Below are positions 15,697 to 21,741 of a stretch of 21,741 bases of DNA, piece after piece (position 1 is the stretch's first letter; each line of letters begins with the position of its first letter). Source of the stretch: an uncultured Acetatifactor sp. (lineage in GTDB: Bacteria > Bacillota > Clostridia > Lachnospirales > Lachnospiraceae); the NCBI GenBank assembly GCA_934433135.1, contig CAKRZO010000036.1, forward strand, positions 1-21,741. The letters run 5' to 3'. Both the position numbers and the translations under genes were made by a program. A model generated the notes under the pieces. The model was not told the DNA's origin. It made no database searches and saw only the letters and a list, made by a program, of their open reading frames with translations.

Positions 15697-17310
15697 CTAA
15701 AAAAGCGTATATGTCCCTTTATTATAGTCCACTGTCAGAACTTTTCCGTTGGAGTAGGTTATGGTAAAGACACCCGGCTGCGTTTCTTCGTGTTTTTCCA
15801 TATAAGCGGTGTGCAGATCGGAAAGCTGCCGGTAAGTCTCATAGCCTTTTTTGATCTTTGCGACAGACTCTTTCAGCTGTTCCTCAGTGTCACAGATGCA
15901 GTCGGTATTGCCCATCCAGTTGGAACCGTTATCCATAAAGGCAGAATAATAGTAAAAAGCAGGGCGCCCGCCGTACTCCAGCATTTTTAAGAAATTCTCT
16001 TCACTCTTAAAAGTACTGTTTACCGTGCAAGTATAAGGATTGCTGAGTACCGTTCCGTGGTAAACAATCTGCCAGAAAGGAATAGATTTGTCGCAGATGC
16101 CGCTGCCTGCCTGATCAAAGCTGATATACAGTCCGTAATCCAGGTAAGGCGCGATAAAGTCATAAGCTCCTTCGGAAGACATTCCGCCGAACTGATCCCT
16201 GGTAAATTCACAGAGTTTACGGGCATAGGCAAGAGACTGCGGGAAGGTCACCGGATGCTTCTTATGGTAACAGTTCCGTAACGGTACAACGCCCAGAACA
16301 TCGATATAATGAATGCCTCTAAACCCAAGTTCCGCCACCCGGGGCAGAGTTTCCAATGCCTGCTCATAAGCAATCTGCGGGCACAAATCGTACATCTGTC
16401 CTCCGCTCCATGCCGCATTGATCGCCGGTTTGCCGTTTCGGAGTACTCTGGTATTTTCCGCATCATAGCAATCGGCAATCTCATATTGGTCGGTACTGTT
16501 GGTATGGCAGGTAATCTGGTATCCCATCTTTTGCGCTTTCTGAATCAAAGCCCGCAGCTTTTCTTCGCCGCCCAGCTCCTCACACACCGGAAATGCCTGG
16601 GGCCATCTTCCGTCATGTCCCTTTACATTCCATCCTACCAGACAGATTTCCGCTTTATCCACACCCTGTCTTTTTAATTCCTCCAGAATATCTCCTACTC
16701 TGTCAAAATCACAGGCAACCTTTACCGGCGGCTCTGTTTCCAACGTCTGGTGCAGAATCTTTGCAGGCGCAGGCTTCCAACCCAGGCGCACCCGGATCAT
16801 AACGGAATTCACGGCATAGTCCACATAGGGATTTGCCTCCGCTCTCTCGGTAAGAGGCACCAGCTCTTTCTTTTCCATCCGGTACCTGCGGTAACGTCTT
16901 GCCATGCCGGAATAATCCGCATCCTCACCCTGCAGGTCAAAGAGCTCAATCCTGCAGTCTTCATAAGGCTGTTCCCCGTTTATTTCAAAAGCCGGGTACA
17001 GACTGTAAACTCCGTTTTTTAAGACAATGCGCAGTTTAAAATTCCAGATCATGCCGCTTACAACCGCCAGAAAGCACTGATTTGCCGTCTTTACACCGAA
17101 AGCAGGCATATTCAGATCCGTCAGTGTTACATCAAAATCTTCTTTATGCCGGTTAAAAAAACACAATCCGTAATCCGCAAATCCCGCCGCTCTGGGAAGT
17201 ACCAGATATCCTTCATCGCCTGTATCGGCAATCTCTTCAAAACCGGCAATCTCCATCGTGCTGATCTGAGAATACTCTTTGTCTTTGGAAATGACAATTG
17301 TTCTGTCCAT
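15697..17310 (-). CDS. Putative glycoside hydrolase, GH101/DUF5696-like
   Basis: A 537-residue protein from the ATG at 17310, chosen because AGGGAAAGG precedes it. The longer frame to 17388 begins inside a dispersed repeat and adds an unlikely Cys-rich leader. There is no signal peptide. An N-terminal beta-sandwich-like part (about 1-150) precedes a probable TIM barrel: CLVGWNVKGHDGRWPQ, then ELGGEEKLRALIQKAQ and GYQITCHTNSTD, then GIHYIDVLGVVP, then GGMSSEGAYDFI. By analogy with GH101 and DUF5696 enzymes, D337 (YIDVLG) and E380 (SSEGAYD) are candidate nucleophile and acid/base. The order of these motifs supports a retaining alpha-glycosidase fold, but I cannot confirm the family. It is the last gene after three QueG-like genes, suggesting it acts on an intermediate or substrate of the same pathway inside the cell. 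Confidence 0.55.
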   Translation of the reverse strand: MDRTIVISKDKEYSQISTMEIAGFEEIADTGDEGYLVLPRAAGFADYGLCFFNRHKEDFDVTLTDLNMPAFGVKTANQCFLAVVSGMIWNFKLRIVLKNGVYSLYPAFEINGEQPYEDCRIELFDLQGEDADYSGMARRYRRYRMEKKELVPLTERAEANPYVDYAVNSVMIRVRLGWKPAPAKILHQTLETEPPVKVACDFDRVGDILEELKRQGVDKAEICLVGWNVKGHDGRWPQAFPVCEELGGEEKLRALIQKAQKMGYQITCHTNSTDQYEIADCYDAENTRVLRNGKPAINAAWSGGQMYDLCPQIAYEQALETLPRVAELGFRGIHYIDVLGVVPLRNCYHKKHPVTFPQSLAYARKLCEFTRDQFGGMSSEGAYDFIAPYLDYGLYISFDQAGSGICDKSIPFWQIVYHGTVLSNPYTCTVNSTFKSEENFLKMLEYGGRPAFYYYSAFMDNGSNWMGNTDCICDTEEQLKESVAKIKKGYETYRQLSDLHTAYMEKHEETQPGVFTITYSNGKVLTVDYNKGTYTLF

Positions 17311-17360
17311 ATTTCTTCGTTTTTTCCTTTCCCTGATATATGTGCGGCAACCGATACAAA

Positions 17361-17538
17361 CGTGCTCCATCCACAAAGCTTTTTGCATGCTTCGCAGCTA
17401 CTTATTTGTGGCTGCAAGCCGCACTGTTCATTATCCGGCGCTAATTTTCATACATAAATGCCCGAAAGGCATTTTATGCAGGTAGATTCTCATGCGAGCA
17501 TGAAATCTACCCACAAGAATGTATGTCTGAACTGTTAC
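17361..17538 (-). repeat. Dispersed hairpin repeat, family 2, diverged copy
   Basis: Read on the minus strand, this matches the element at 20915-21100 in order: a GTAACAGTTCAGACA start, a hairpin around ATTTCATGC..GCATGA, the block TTAGCGCC, the block GGCTTGCAG.CACAA, AGCTGCGAAGCA, and GCTTTGTG.ATGG. An additional AATGCC/GGCATT stem is at 17457-17475. Its far terminal repeat is degraded. It spans the gap between the first QueG-like gene and the GH101-like gene and enters the 3' end of the former. Confidence 0.65.
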
Positions 17539-18478
17539 TAAAATCCTCCACGGAGAACTTCCATTCCGGTCTTTTCCGGAAGGGTGTTTTGAATTTTTTG
17601 GTAAGGCAACCTTTTCCCTCCAGATGAATGTAACAAGCCACATCACAGGCACGTCCGCAGATGGAACATTGATAAGCATGCTGGGCAGGCGGATAGAAGT
17701 AGATTTTATCCAGAATTTTCCGGGCGGTCTCCGGGGTCACTTTCGCTTCTCCGGCAATGATTTTCAGTCGATCCTCCATGCCCGCGAACGCTTCCGGCGG
17801 CATAAAGGGATTTTTTGTGCCGTTCGCACCGTTATAATAAACCGCACATTGCCAGGGATCCACACTACCGTCCTCTGCAATGGCATTGCCCGGACAGCCT
17901 TTTTTGCATTTGCCGCAGCCATCGCATAAATGCGGCGTAACCATCGGGGTCTCCTCCAGGCAGGCATCCGTCAGAAGAAAGCAATATCTTACCATCGGAC
18001 CGTATTCATCTGTAAGAAGGGCGTTGTGAAATCCTTTTTCTCCCAGTCCGCACTTAACGGCAGTGTCTAAAAAATTCATCTGCACTTCCGCGCTGCGCCC
18101 TCTGCATATGGCGTCATAAGCCACTTCCGGATTCGTGCTGTTTTTTTCCGCCATAATCTGCTGATGACGTCTCTGGGGCAACGCGATAAATCCTTCCTCT
18201 TCGATCATGGCAGCCACTTTTAAAAGCGCCATGGGCATAATGGTCTCTTCCATATTTTCCACTGCCATGGTTGTATACTGATAATACGTACTGCCCTCTT
18301 CAATTCCTCTGTAGATTCCCCGCAGCACCCGGAAGGCCAGTCCGATGACCGTCTTTGTCTCCGGGAAAATCCGAAAAATCGGATCCTCTTTGTCAAACCG
18401 ATCTGCGGAAGCAAACCCTACGATATCCGCCCAGTTTGCTTTCGCGGTCTTTACTATTCTCTCTTTGAAATCACTCAT
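17507..18478 (-). CDS. QueG/reductive-dehalogenase-like double [4Fe-4S] protein, paralogue 1
   Basis: A 323-residue soluble protein. Residues 1-180 resemble the corrinoid-binding part of QueG-type proteins, with the conserved CGLGEKGF (143-150), an EYGPMVRYCFLLTDA stretch and a LEETP-like exit. Cluster 1 ligands are C185, C188, C191 and C195-Pro. Cluster 2 ligands are probably C211 (PWQCAVYY) plus C271, C274 and C278 (CSICGRAC), the same topology as epoxyqueuosine reductase. It lacks the C-terminal HEAT-repeat part of true QueG and has no Tat signal, so it is neither a housekeeping QueG nor a secreted dehalogenase. The last ten residues (SNSSDIHSCG) and the stop come from a dispersed repeat. 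A GAGGG site precedes the ATG. The gene is third in a tandem trio. A cobalamin-dependent reductive step is inferred from the family only. Confidence 0.75.
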   Translation of the reverse strand: MSDFKERIVKTAKANWADIVGFASADRFDKEDPIFRIFPETKTVIGLAFRVLRGIYRGIEEGSTYYQYTTMAVENMEETIMPMALLKVAAMIEEEGFIALPQRRHQQIMAEKNSTNPEVAYDAICRGRSAEVQMNFLDTAVKCGLGEKGFHNALLTDEYGPMVRYCFLLTDACLEETPMVTPHLCDGCGKCKKGCPGNAIAEDGSVDPWQCAVYYNGANGTKNPFMPPEAFAGMEDRLKIIAGEAKVTPETARKILDKIYFYPPAQHAYQCSICGRACDVACYIHLEGKGCLTKKFKTPFRKRPEWKFSVEDFSNSSDIHSCG

Positions 18479-18486
18479 ATGAAACC

Positions 18487-18587
18487 CTCACTTCTGAACG
18501 ACTTTGTCGCGAAGTGGCGAAGAGAATTTCGCGTAGACGGTTCCTCTTCTGCCATCAAAGCAATTTGTTTTCGCTCAGAAACAAATT
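18487..18587. repeat. Dispersed hairpin repeat, family 1, copy B
   Basis: This is the partner of 1166-1258, with the same order of blocks: CTCACTTCT, GCGAAG stem, cttctgccatcaaagcaatt, and an AATTTGTTT/AAACAAATT hairpin (18562-18587). On the minus strand it ends in AGAAGTGAGGG, so it forms part of the ribosome site of the downstream QueG-like gene. Confidence 0.75.
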
Positions 18588-18616
18588 GCGGTGTTATTTT
18601 TACCGATAATAAGTTT

Positions 18617-19510
18617 TTATAGTTTCCCGATCAAATGTTCGTAGCAGGCAATGTCGCATTTTCTGCCGCAGATGCAGGCGGAATATCCCCATTGGGTATC
18701 CGGCAGGAATTTCATCTGCCTGTAAAGAGTTCTGGCGCTGTCTGCCTCAAAATGCTTTTCACCGTTTAAGATTGCTTCTTTTTCCGGATTATCCTGCAAA
18801 AAAGCTTCTGTCCGGAAAGGATTGCTTTTGTGGGCACCTTTGTAGTATACGCTGCACTGCCAGGTGTCGAGACCATTTTCGCTGATGGCTTTTCCGGGGC
18901 ATGCATCCCTGCAGGCTCCGCACCGGTCGCAGACAGGCTCCTTAAGCGGCGCATCGCACGCTAAGGGCGCATCCGTAATCAGAAAACAGTATCGCATAAA
19001 CGGCCCGTACTTTTTGTTGACAATCTTACCGCTCATGCCCATTTCTCCGATACCGCAGGCCTTGGCAGCCTTACCGAAATCGATGATAACGTCCGGCACC
19101 GGCTTTCCCGCTTCCACGGCATCCGCATGAATCAGTTCGTAAGTATCCATTACTTCCGGGTTGGTGGTCTTGTCCCCTTTGACTCGTAAATTGGGAATGG
19201 CTTTCTGAAGACAGGCATCGTAACCGCAATCTTCAATCATTCCGCCGATTTTTAACAGAAAAATTTCCGCCATTTCCTCATCGATATACTTCACACCCAG
19301 AGTTGTATAGGCATACCGCTGATTGCCGTTTTTCATCGCTTTATACAGACCCTTCGGCACGGCAAAACCAAAACCGATGATACACTTTGCTTTCGGCAAA
19401 ATCATTCTGGGATCTCTCTGCGGATCCGGTTCTTCATAAAGCTGTCCTATCCCACAGACACTTGCTCCCAGCTCCTTTGCTTTTTCTTTGATCCACTCAC
19501 TGGTCAACAT
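18617..19510 (-). CDS. QueG/reductive-dehalogenase-like double [4Fe-4S] protein, paralogue 2
   Basis: A 297-residue protein from the ATG at 19510. The upstream TTG at 19525 is inside the GGAG ribosome site, and paralogue 3 also begins MLTS. It carries the family stretch ACGIGEMGMSG and KYGPFMRYCFLITDAPL. Cluster 1 ligands are C194, C197, C200 and C204-Pro. The second cluster differs from its neighbours: the motif is CICGRKC (a CxC spacing) rather than CxxCxxxC, followed by DIAC as in paralogue 1. The protein ends shortly after (YEHLIGKL), about 20-25 residues shorter than paralogue 1 without its repeat-derived tail. It is second in the tandem trio, with a 145-base hairpin-bearing gap upstream. 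A role in electron transfer or corrinoid-dependent reduction is inferred. Confidence 0.75.
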   Translation of the reverse strand: MLTSEWIKEKAKELGASVCGIGQLYEEPDPQRDPRMILPKAKCIIGFGFAVPKGLYKAMKNGNQRYAYTTLGVKYIDEEMAEIFLLKIGGMIEDCGYDACLQKAIPNLRVKGDKTTNPEVMDTYELIHADAVEAGKPVPDVIIDFGKAAKACGIGEMGMSGKIVNKKYGPFMRYCFLITDAPLACDAPLKEPVCDRCGACRDACPGKAISENGLDTWQCSVYYKGAHKSNPFRTEAFLQDNPEKEAILNGEKHFEADSARTLYRQMKFLPDTQWGYSACICGRKCDIACYEHLIGKL

Positions 19511-19584
19511 GTTAATTTTCTCCAATTATATATGTATTTTTTTACATTAATCCCTCATTCCGCGGATGCTTTAGCGTCGGTGAA

Positions 19585-19648
19585 ATCGCGTGTCAAATTT
19601 CAGATTTGACACTGCGATCGAAGCTACTTTGTGACGCCTGCGGCACAA
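19585..19648. repeat. Double hairpin in the gap between QueG-like paralogues 3 and 2
   Basis: ATCGC..TGTCAAAT (19585-19598) pairs with ATTTGACA..GCGAT (to 19618). A second stem TTGTG/CACAA spans 19629-19648. The arrangement of several stems in about 100 bp ending in GAATGAGGG resembles the family 1 repeats without clear sequence identity. It begins directly after the paralogue 3 stop and may act as an mRNA processing or stability structure. Confidence 0.5.
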
Positions 19649-19655
19649 GGAGCTA

Positions 19656-20735
19656 TTAACGATCCAGTTTCCAGGCTTTCTTCGTACGAAGCGGTTCTTG
19701 GAACCGTCCTTCCATGCAGCCGCCTTTTTTCTCCAACATGCTGACACAGGCACGGATGCAACCGCCACATTTCGCCATGTTATAGCCCACCCAGCTGGGA
19801 AAATATTTCTGAAGGGCACCGTAAACCTTCATGATCTCCTGCTCGTTCGCCACATCCGTTACCCCTTCCATCAGATCCAGAGCGCCGTTTTCATTGGCAT
19901 CCCAGACCTCTTTAGGTACAAACGGATTGTAATATCTTCCGGCATGGGTATAAAAGGCATAGCACCGCCACATATCAATGTCTCCCCACTCACACATTTT
20001 TCCGTCCAGATCCACACGGACGGTTTTTCCGGAGTTTATAGCGGGAATGCAGCCTCCCGGACATTCTCTGACACAGGCTCCGCACTTTCTGCATAGCGGT
20101 TTGCCGTGATACATTTCATCATATTCCAGTTCCGCATCGGTAAAAAGAAAAGCGACTCTTTGCAAAGGCCCGAACTCCGGTGTCAGCAGCATCTTGCTCC
20201 AGCCGATTTCTCCCAGTCCGCAGGCAACTGCCGCCAGACGGAACTGAAACTGCAGATCCGGCGCTACGCTTCCTTCCCTGACAGGCCGGGTGAACTGAAC
20301 ACTCCTGTGGTGTGCCGTGGAAGTTTTGGCATTTTCATTGATTTCAATCTGCTCTTCCGGAGACAGGGTATTTCCCGGACTCCCGTCCATATCCGACACT
20401 ACGCCTCTTGCTCCCGTATTCCGGTATACAAAAGCCTCATAGCCTTCATCCTCAATTACCTTTCCTACCTGATACAACACGGCCGGTGCAAAAATTTCAT
20501 TGATTCCACCGTAAGCCATGGAAGGGTACTGGTAAAACTGCGTGCCTTCCTCAATTCCTCTTTGTACCCCTCTGGGAATACGAAATACAAAACCGATACA
20601 ACTTTTGGCTTCCGGAAACAGAAACTGCGGATTCATTTCATCCGGTGCGCCGTCAAAACGGGACATCGGCGCAATGCCGCATTTACCCGCGCCGGCCTCC
20701 AGCGCTGCCTGCTTAATCATCTGACTCGTCAACAT
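19656..20735 (-). CDS. QueG/reductive-dehalogenase-like double [4Fe-4S] protein, paralogue 3
   Basis: A 359-residue soluble protein and the first gene of the right-hand operon. It has the family stretch AAVACGLGEIGWSKMLLTP (168-186) and FGPLQRVAFLFTDAELEYDE. Cluster 1 is CRKCGACVRECPGG (C215, C218, C221, C225). Cluster 2 uses C258 (MWRCYAFY) and C323, C326, C330 (CGGCIRAC), the QueG-like CxxCxxxC spacing. Compared with the other two it carries an insert of about 30 residues (110-150) and another between the clusters (230-250). It has no Tat signal, transmembrane segment or HEAT repeats. The ATG at 20735 follows a moderate AAGGGAAG site. It probably shares the reductive chemistry of its paralogues, with a distinct substrate pocket. 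The function is not established. Confidence 0.75.
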   Translation of the reverse strand: MLTSQMIKQAALEAGAGKCGIAPMSRFDGAPDEMNPQFLFPEAKSCIGFVFRIPRGVQRGIEEGTQFYQYPSMAYGGINEIFAPAVLYQVGKVIEDEGYEAFVYRNTGARGVVSDMDGSPGNTLSPEEQIEINENAKTSTAHHRSVQFTRPVREGSVAPDLQFQFRLAAVACGLGEIGWSKMLLTPEFGPLQRVAFLFTDAELEYDEMYHGKPLCRKCGACVRECPGGCIPAINSGKTVRVDLDGKMCEWGDIDMWRCYAFYTHAGRYYNPFVPKEVWDANENGALDLMEGVTDVANEQEIMKVYGALQKYFPSWVGYNMAKCGGCIRACVSMLEKKGGCMEGRFQEPLRTKKAWKLDR

Positions 20736-20753
20736 CTTTTCTTTATCTTCCCT

Positions 20754-20801
20754 TTACTCATGTGATTGTCCTGCCATCCGTCTCTGCCAAAGCAGATTCA
20801 T
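20754..20801 (-). CDS. Possible 15-residue leader peptide ahead of the QueG-like operon
   Basis: An ATG at 20801 preceded by AGAGGA at suitable spacing opens a frame MNLLWQRRMAGQSHE that stops at TAA 20754-20756, directly before the ribosome site of the gene starting at 20735. It lies downstream of a plausible promoter. It could couple translation or be chance. No homologue is recognised. Confidence 0.25.
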   Translation of the reverse strand: MNLLWQRRMAGQSHE

Positions 20802-20846
20802 AACCGATCCTCTTTCTGCAGATTTGCATAGCTTTGCGTTTTTTTC

Positions 20847-20875
20847 ATTTTAACACCCGGCTCTGTTTTTCTGAA
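20847..20875 (-). promoter_or_regulatory. Candidate promoter of the QueG-like/GH101-like operon
   Basis: On the minus strand TTCAGA (20870-20875) and TAAAAT (20847-20852) are spaced 17 bases, about 110 bases before the first gene of the operon. No other minus-strand gene lies upstream in the window. Confidence 0.45.
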
Positions 20876-20914
20876 TACAGAAAAGAAACAGAAAATATAA
20901 GAAGAGAAACATTT

Positions 20915-21100
20915 TGTAACAGTTCAGACAAACATTCGTGCAGACAGATTTCATGCTTGCATGAAAATCTGTCTGCACGAATGTTTGAACTTAGCGCCAT
21001 TTATATGAAGATTGTGGCTTGCAGTCACAACAAACAGCTGCGAAGCAGCGAGTAAGCGCTGAAAGCGCGGCTTTGTGAATGGCGCGGCTGAACTGTTACA
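20915..21100. mobile_element. 186-bp miniature inverted-repeat element (MITE-like)
   Basis: The ends are perfect 12-bp inverted repeats: tgtaacagttca (20915-20926) and tgaactgttaca (21089-21100). Inside is a long hairpin, with CAGACAGATTTTCATGC-type arms at about 20940-20978 around a TTGCATG turn, extended by ATTCGTG/CACGAAT. Further short stems follow (GCTGCGAAGCAGC, AGCGCTGAAAGCGC). There is no coding capacity. A diverged copy lies at 17361-17538. Size and termini fit a non-autonomous element. No target duplication is evident, perhaps because the right flank is a rearranged gene fragment. Confidence 0.65.
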
Positions 21101-21310
21101 TATTGTTTGCAGCAGAAAAAGGTTGCGGACGCAGACAGCGGCCGCCGATTGGTGAGCGGTGTAAACTGCAACGGCGAAAATGCTTTCACGGAATTTATGG
21201 CAACCAAGACCGCGCATCACAAAAAAGGCGGAATGAATTTTTACCATTATGTGCAGTCCTTTTCGCCGAGCAGGTACACGAAATCGGATTGGCGTTTGCG
21301 AAAAAAGCGT
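21092..21310 (+). pseudogene. Relaxase (mobilisation protein) N-terminal fragment, frameshifted
   Basis: Directly after the miniature element the plus strand encodes GRRLVSGVNCNGENAF, then TEFMATKTAHHKKGG, then MNFYHYVQSFSP. These are typical of the N-terminal domain of relaxases from integrative or mobilisable elements. After SFSP (to 21268) the relaxase sequence continues only in the next frame (EQVHEIGLAFAKKAW, about 21268-21312), showing an indel. The true N-terminus is missing at the repeat edge. The fragment then merges with integrase sequence, so it is a rearranged leftover of a mobile element. Confidence 0.65.
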
Positions 21311-21741
21311 GGATCGGGCGTTGTCGCCAACACCGTTATCCACTACCACACCGTCCTGCACAGTGCCTTCAAGCGGGCTTTCAAGGACGGGCTCATCGAC
21401 TCCAATCCCTTTGACCACATCGACCGCCCGAAGAAAAATAAGTTCACCGGCGAAAACTATTCCGAGGAAGAACTGATTGCCATGCTGGGGCTTATCCGCG
21501 GGGATATCATTTATCCGGCGGTCATGCTGGCGGGCGGCTTGGGGCTGCGCCGCAGCGAGGCGTTGGGCGCACGGTGGTCGAGAGTAGATTGGGAAAAGAA
21601 AACCATACTGCTCGACACAAAGATCATTGAGTATAAGGAAAACGGCAAGGTTATCGTCGAACCCGTGGAGGAAATGAAAAACAAATCCAGCCGCCGCACG
21701 CTGCCGCTGCCGGACCCGGTGTATGAAATGCTGTGCGAGGA
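21311..21741 (+). CDS. Site-specific tyrosine integrase, internal fragment running off the right edge
   Basis: The open frame gives ANTVIHYHTVLHSAF, then KNKFTGENYSEEELIAML, then GGLGLRRSEALGARW, then NKSSRRTLPLPDPV. These are the end of the core-binding domain and the start of the catalytic domain of phage/conjugative-transposon integrases. The arginine in GLRRSE is the first catalytic residue; the HxxR and Tyr motifs lie beyond the window. No own start codon is seen: the frame is open back to 21092 through the relaxase remnant, with the first ATG at 21197, so the N-terminal arm-binding part has been replaced. It is probably non-functional as an integrase unless translated as a chimera. Confidence 0.75.

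Noticed and set aside
17311..17388. N-terminal extension of the GH101-like protein
   Set aside because: It starts in a dispersed repeat, is Cys-rich and unlike the family, while the ATG at 17310 has a good ribosome site.
17507..20735. Annotation of the three proteins as queuosine-synthesis QueG
   Set aside because: Three diverged copies without HEAT repeats, in a catabolic context, do not fit a tRNA-modification housekeeping role.
20951..21418. Minus-strand open frame of 155 codons over the element and relaxase remnant
   Set aside because: It crosses a non-coding repeat and lies antisense to recognisable relaxase and integrase sequence.

Overview
The window looks like chromosomal DNA of an anaerobic gut-type Clostridia, most likely a Lachnospiraceae. 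The signs are moderate GC, strong GGAGG-type ribosome sites, a glycyl radical enzyme with its activase, ferredoxin-type oxidoreductases, a VanG-type cluster, and many short palindromic intergenic repeats. The organism call is inference; no rRNA or other marker gene is present.

Layout from left to right. (1) 1-4599, minus strand: a probable operon of three Gfo/Idh/MocA-family oxidoreductases, then a glycyl-radical-enzyme (GRE) activase, then the first 120 codons of its probable GRE partner, which runs off the left edge. (2) 4600-5672: a divergent control region with a 13-bp inverted repeat, and an AraC-family regulator on the plus strand. (3) 5654-9025, minus: a 1123-residue cytoplasmic GH106-like glycoside hydrolase, convergent with araC. 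(4) 9214-10181, plus: decayed remains of a HipA-like kinase fused to a DUF2442/helix-turn-helix protein. (5) 10204-15407, minus: a VanG-type D-Ala-D-Ser cluster in the order vanR-vanS-vanG-vanT, with no vanXY or vanY. (6) 15408-15696: a gene-free patch of nested palindromes bounded by a 15-bp direct repeat. (7) 15697-20735, minus: three tandem QueG/reductive-dehalogenase-like double-[4Fe-4S] proteins followed by a GH101/DUF5696-like putative glycosidase. (8) 20915-21741: a 186-bp miniature inverted-repeat element, then a relaxase fragment joined to a site-specific integrase that runs off the right edge.

How the genes may work together. Blocks 1-3 and 7 combine sugar oxidoreductases, two unusual cytoplasmic glycosidases, a radical enzyme and three corrinoid-type iron-sulfur reductases. 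This suggests an intracellular anaerobic pathway for an atypical glycoside or modified sugar, in which a C-O, C-C or other stable bond is removed by redox or radical chemistry. The substrate cannot be read from the sequence. The van cluster and the HipA remnant sit between the two halves and look like separate accessory DNA. Two families of short hairpin repeats have entered intergenic spaces of both halves and in two places supply the stop codon of a gene.
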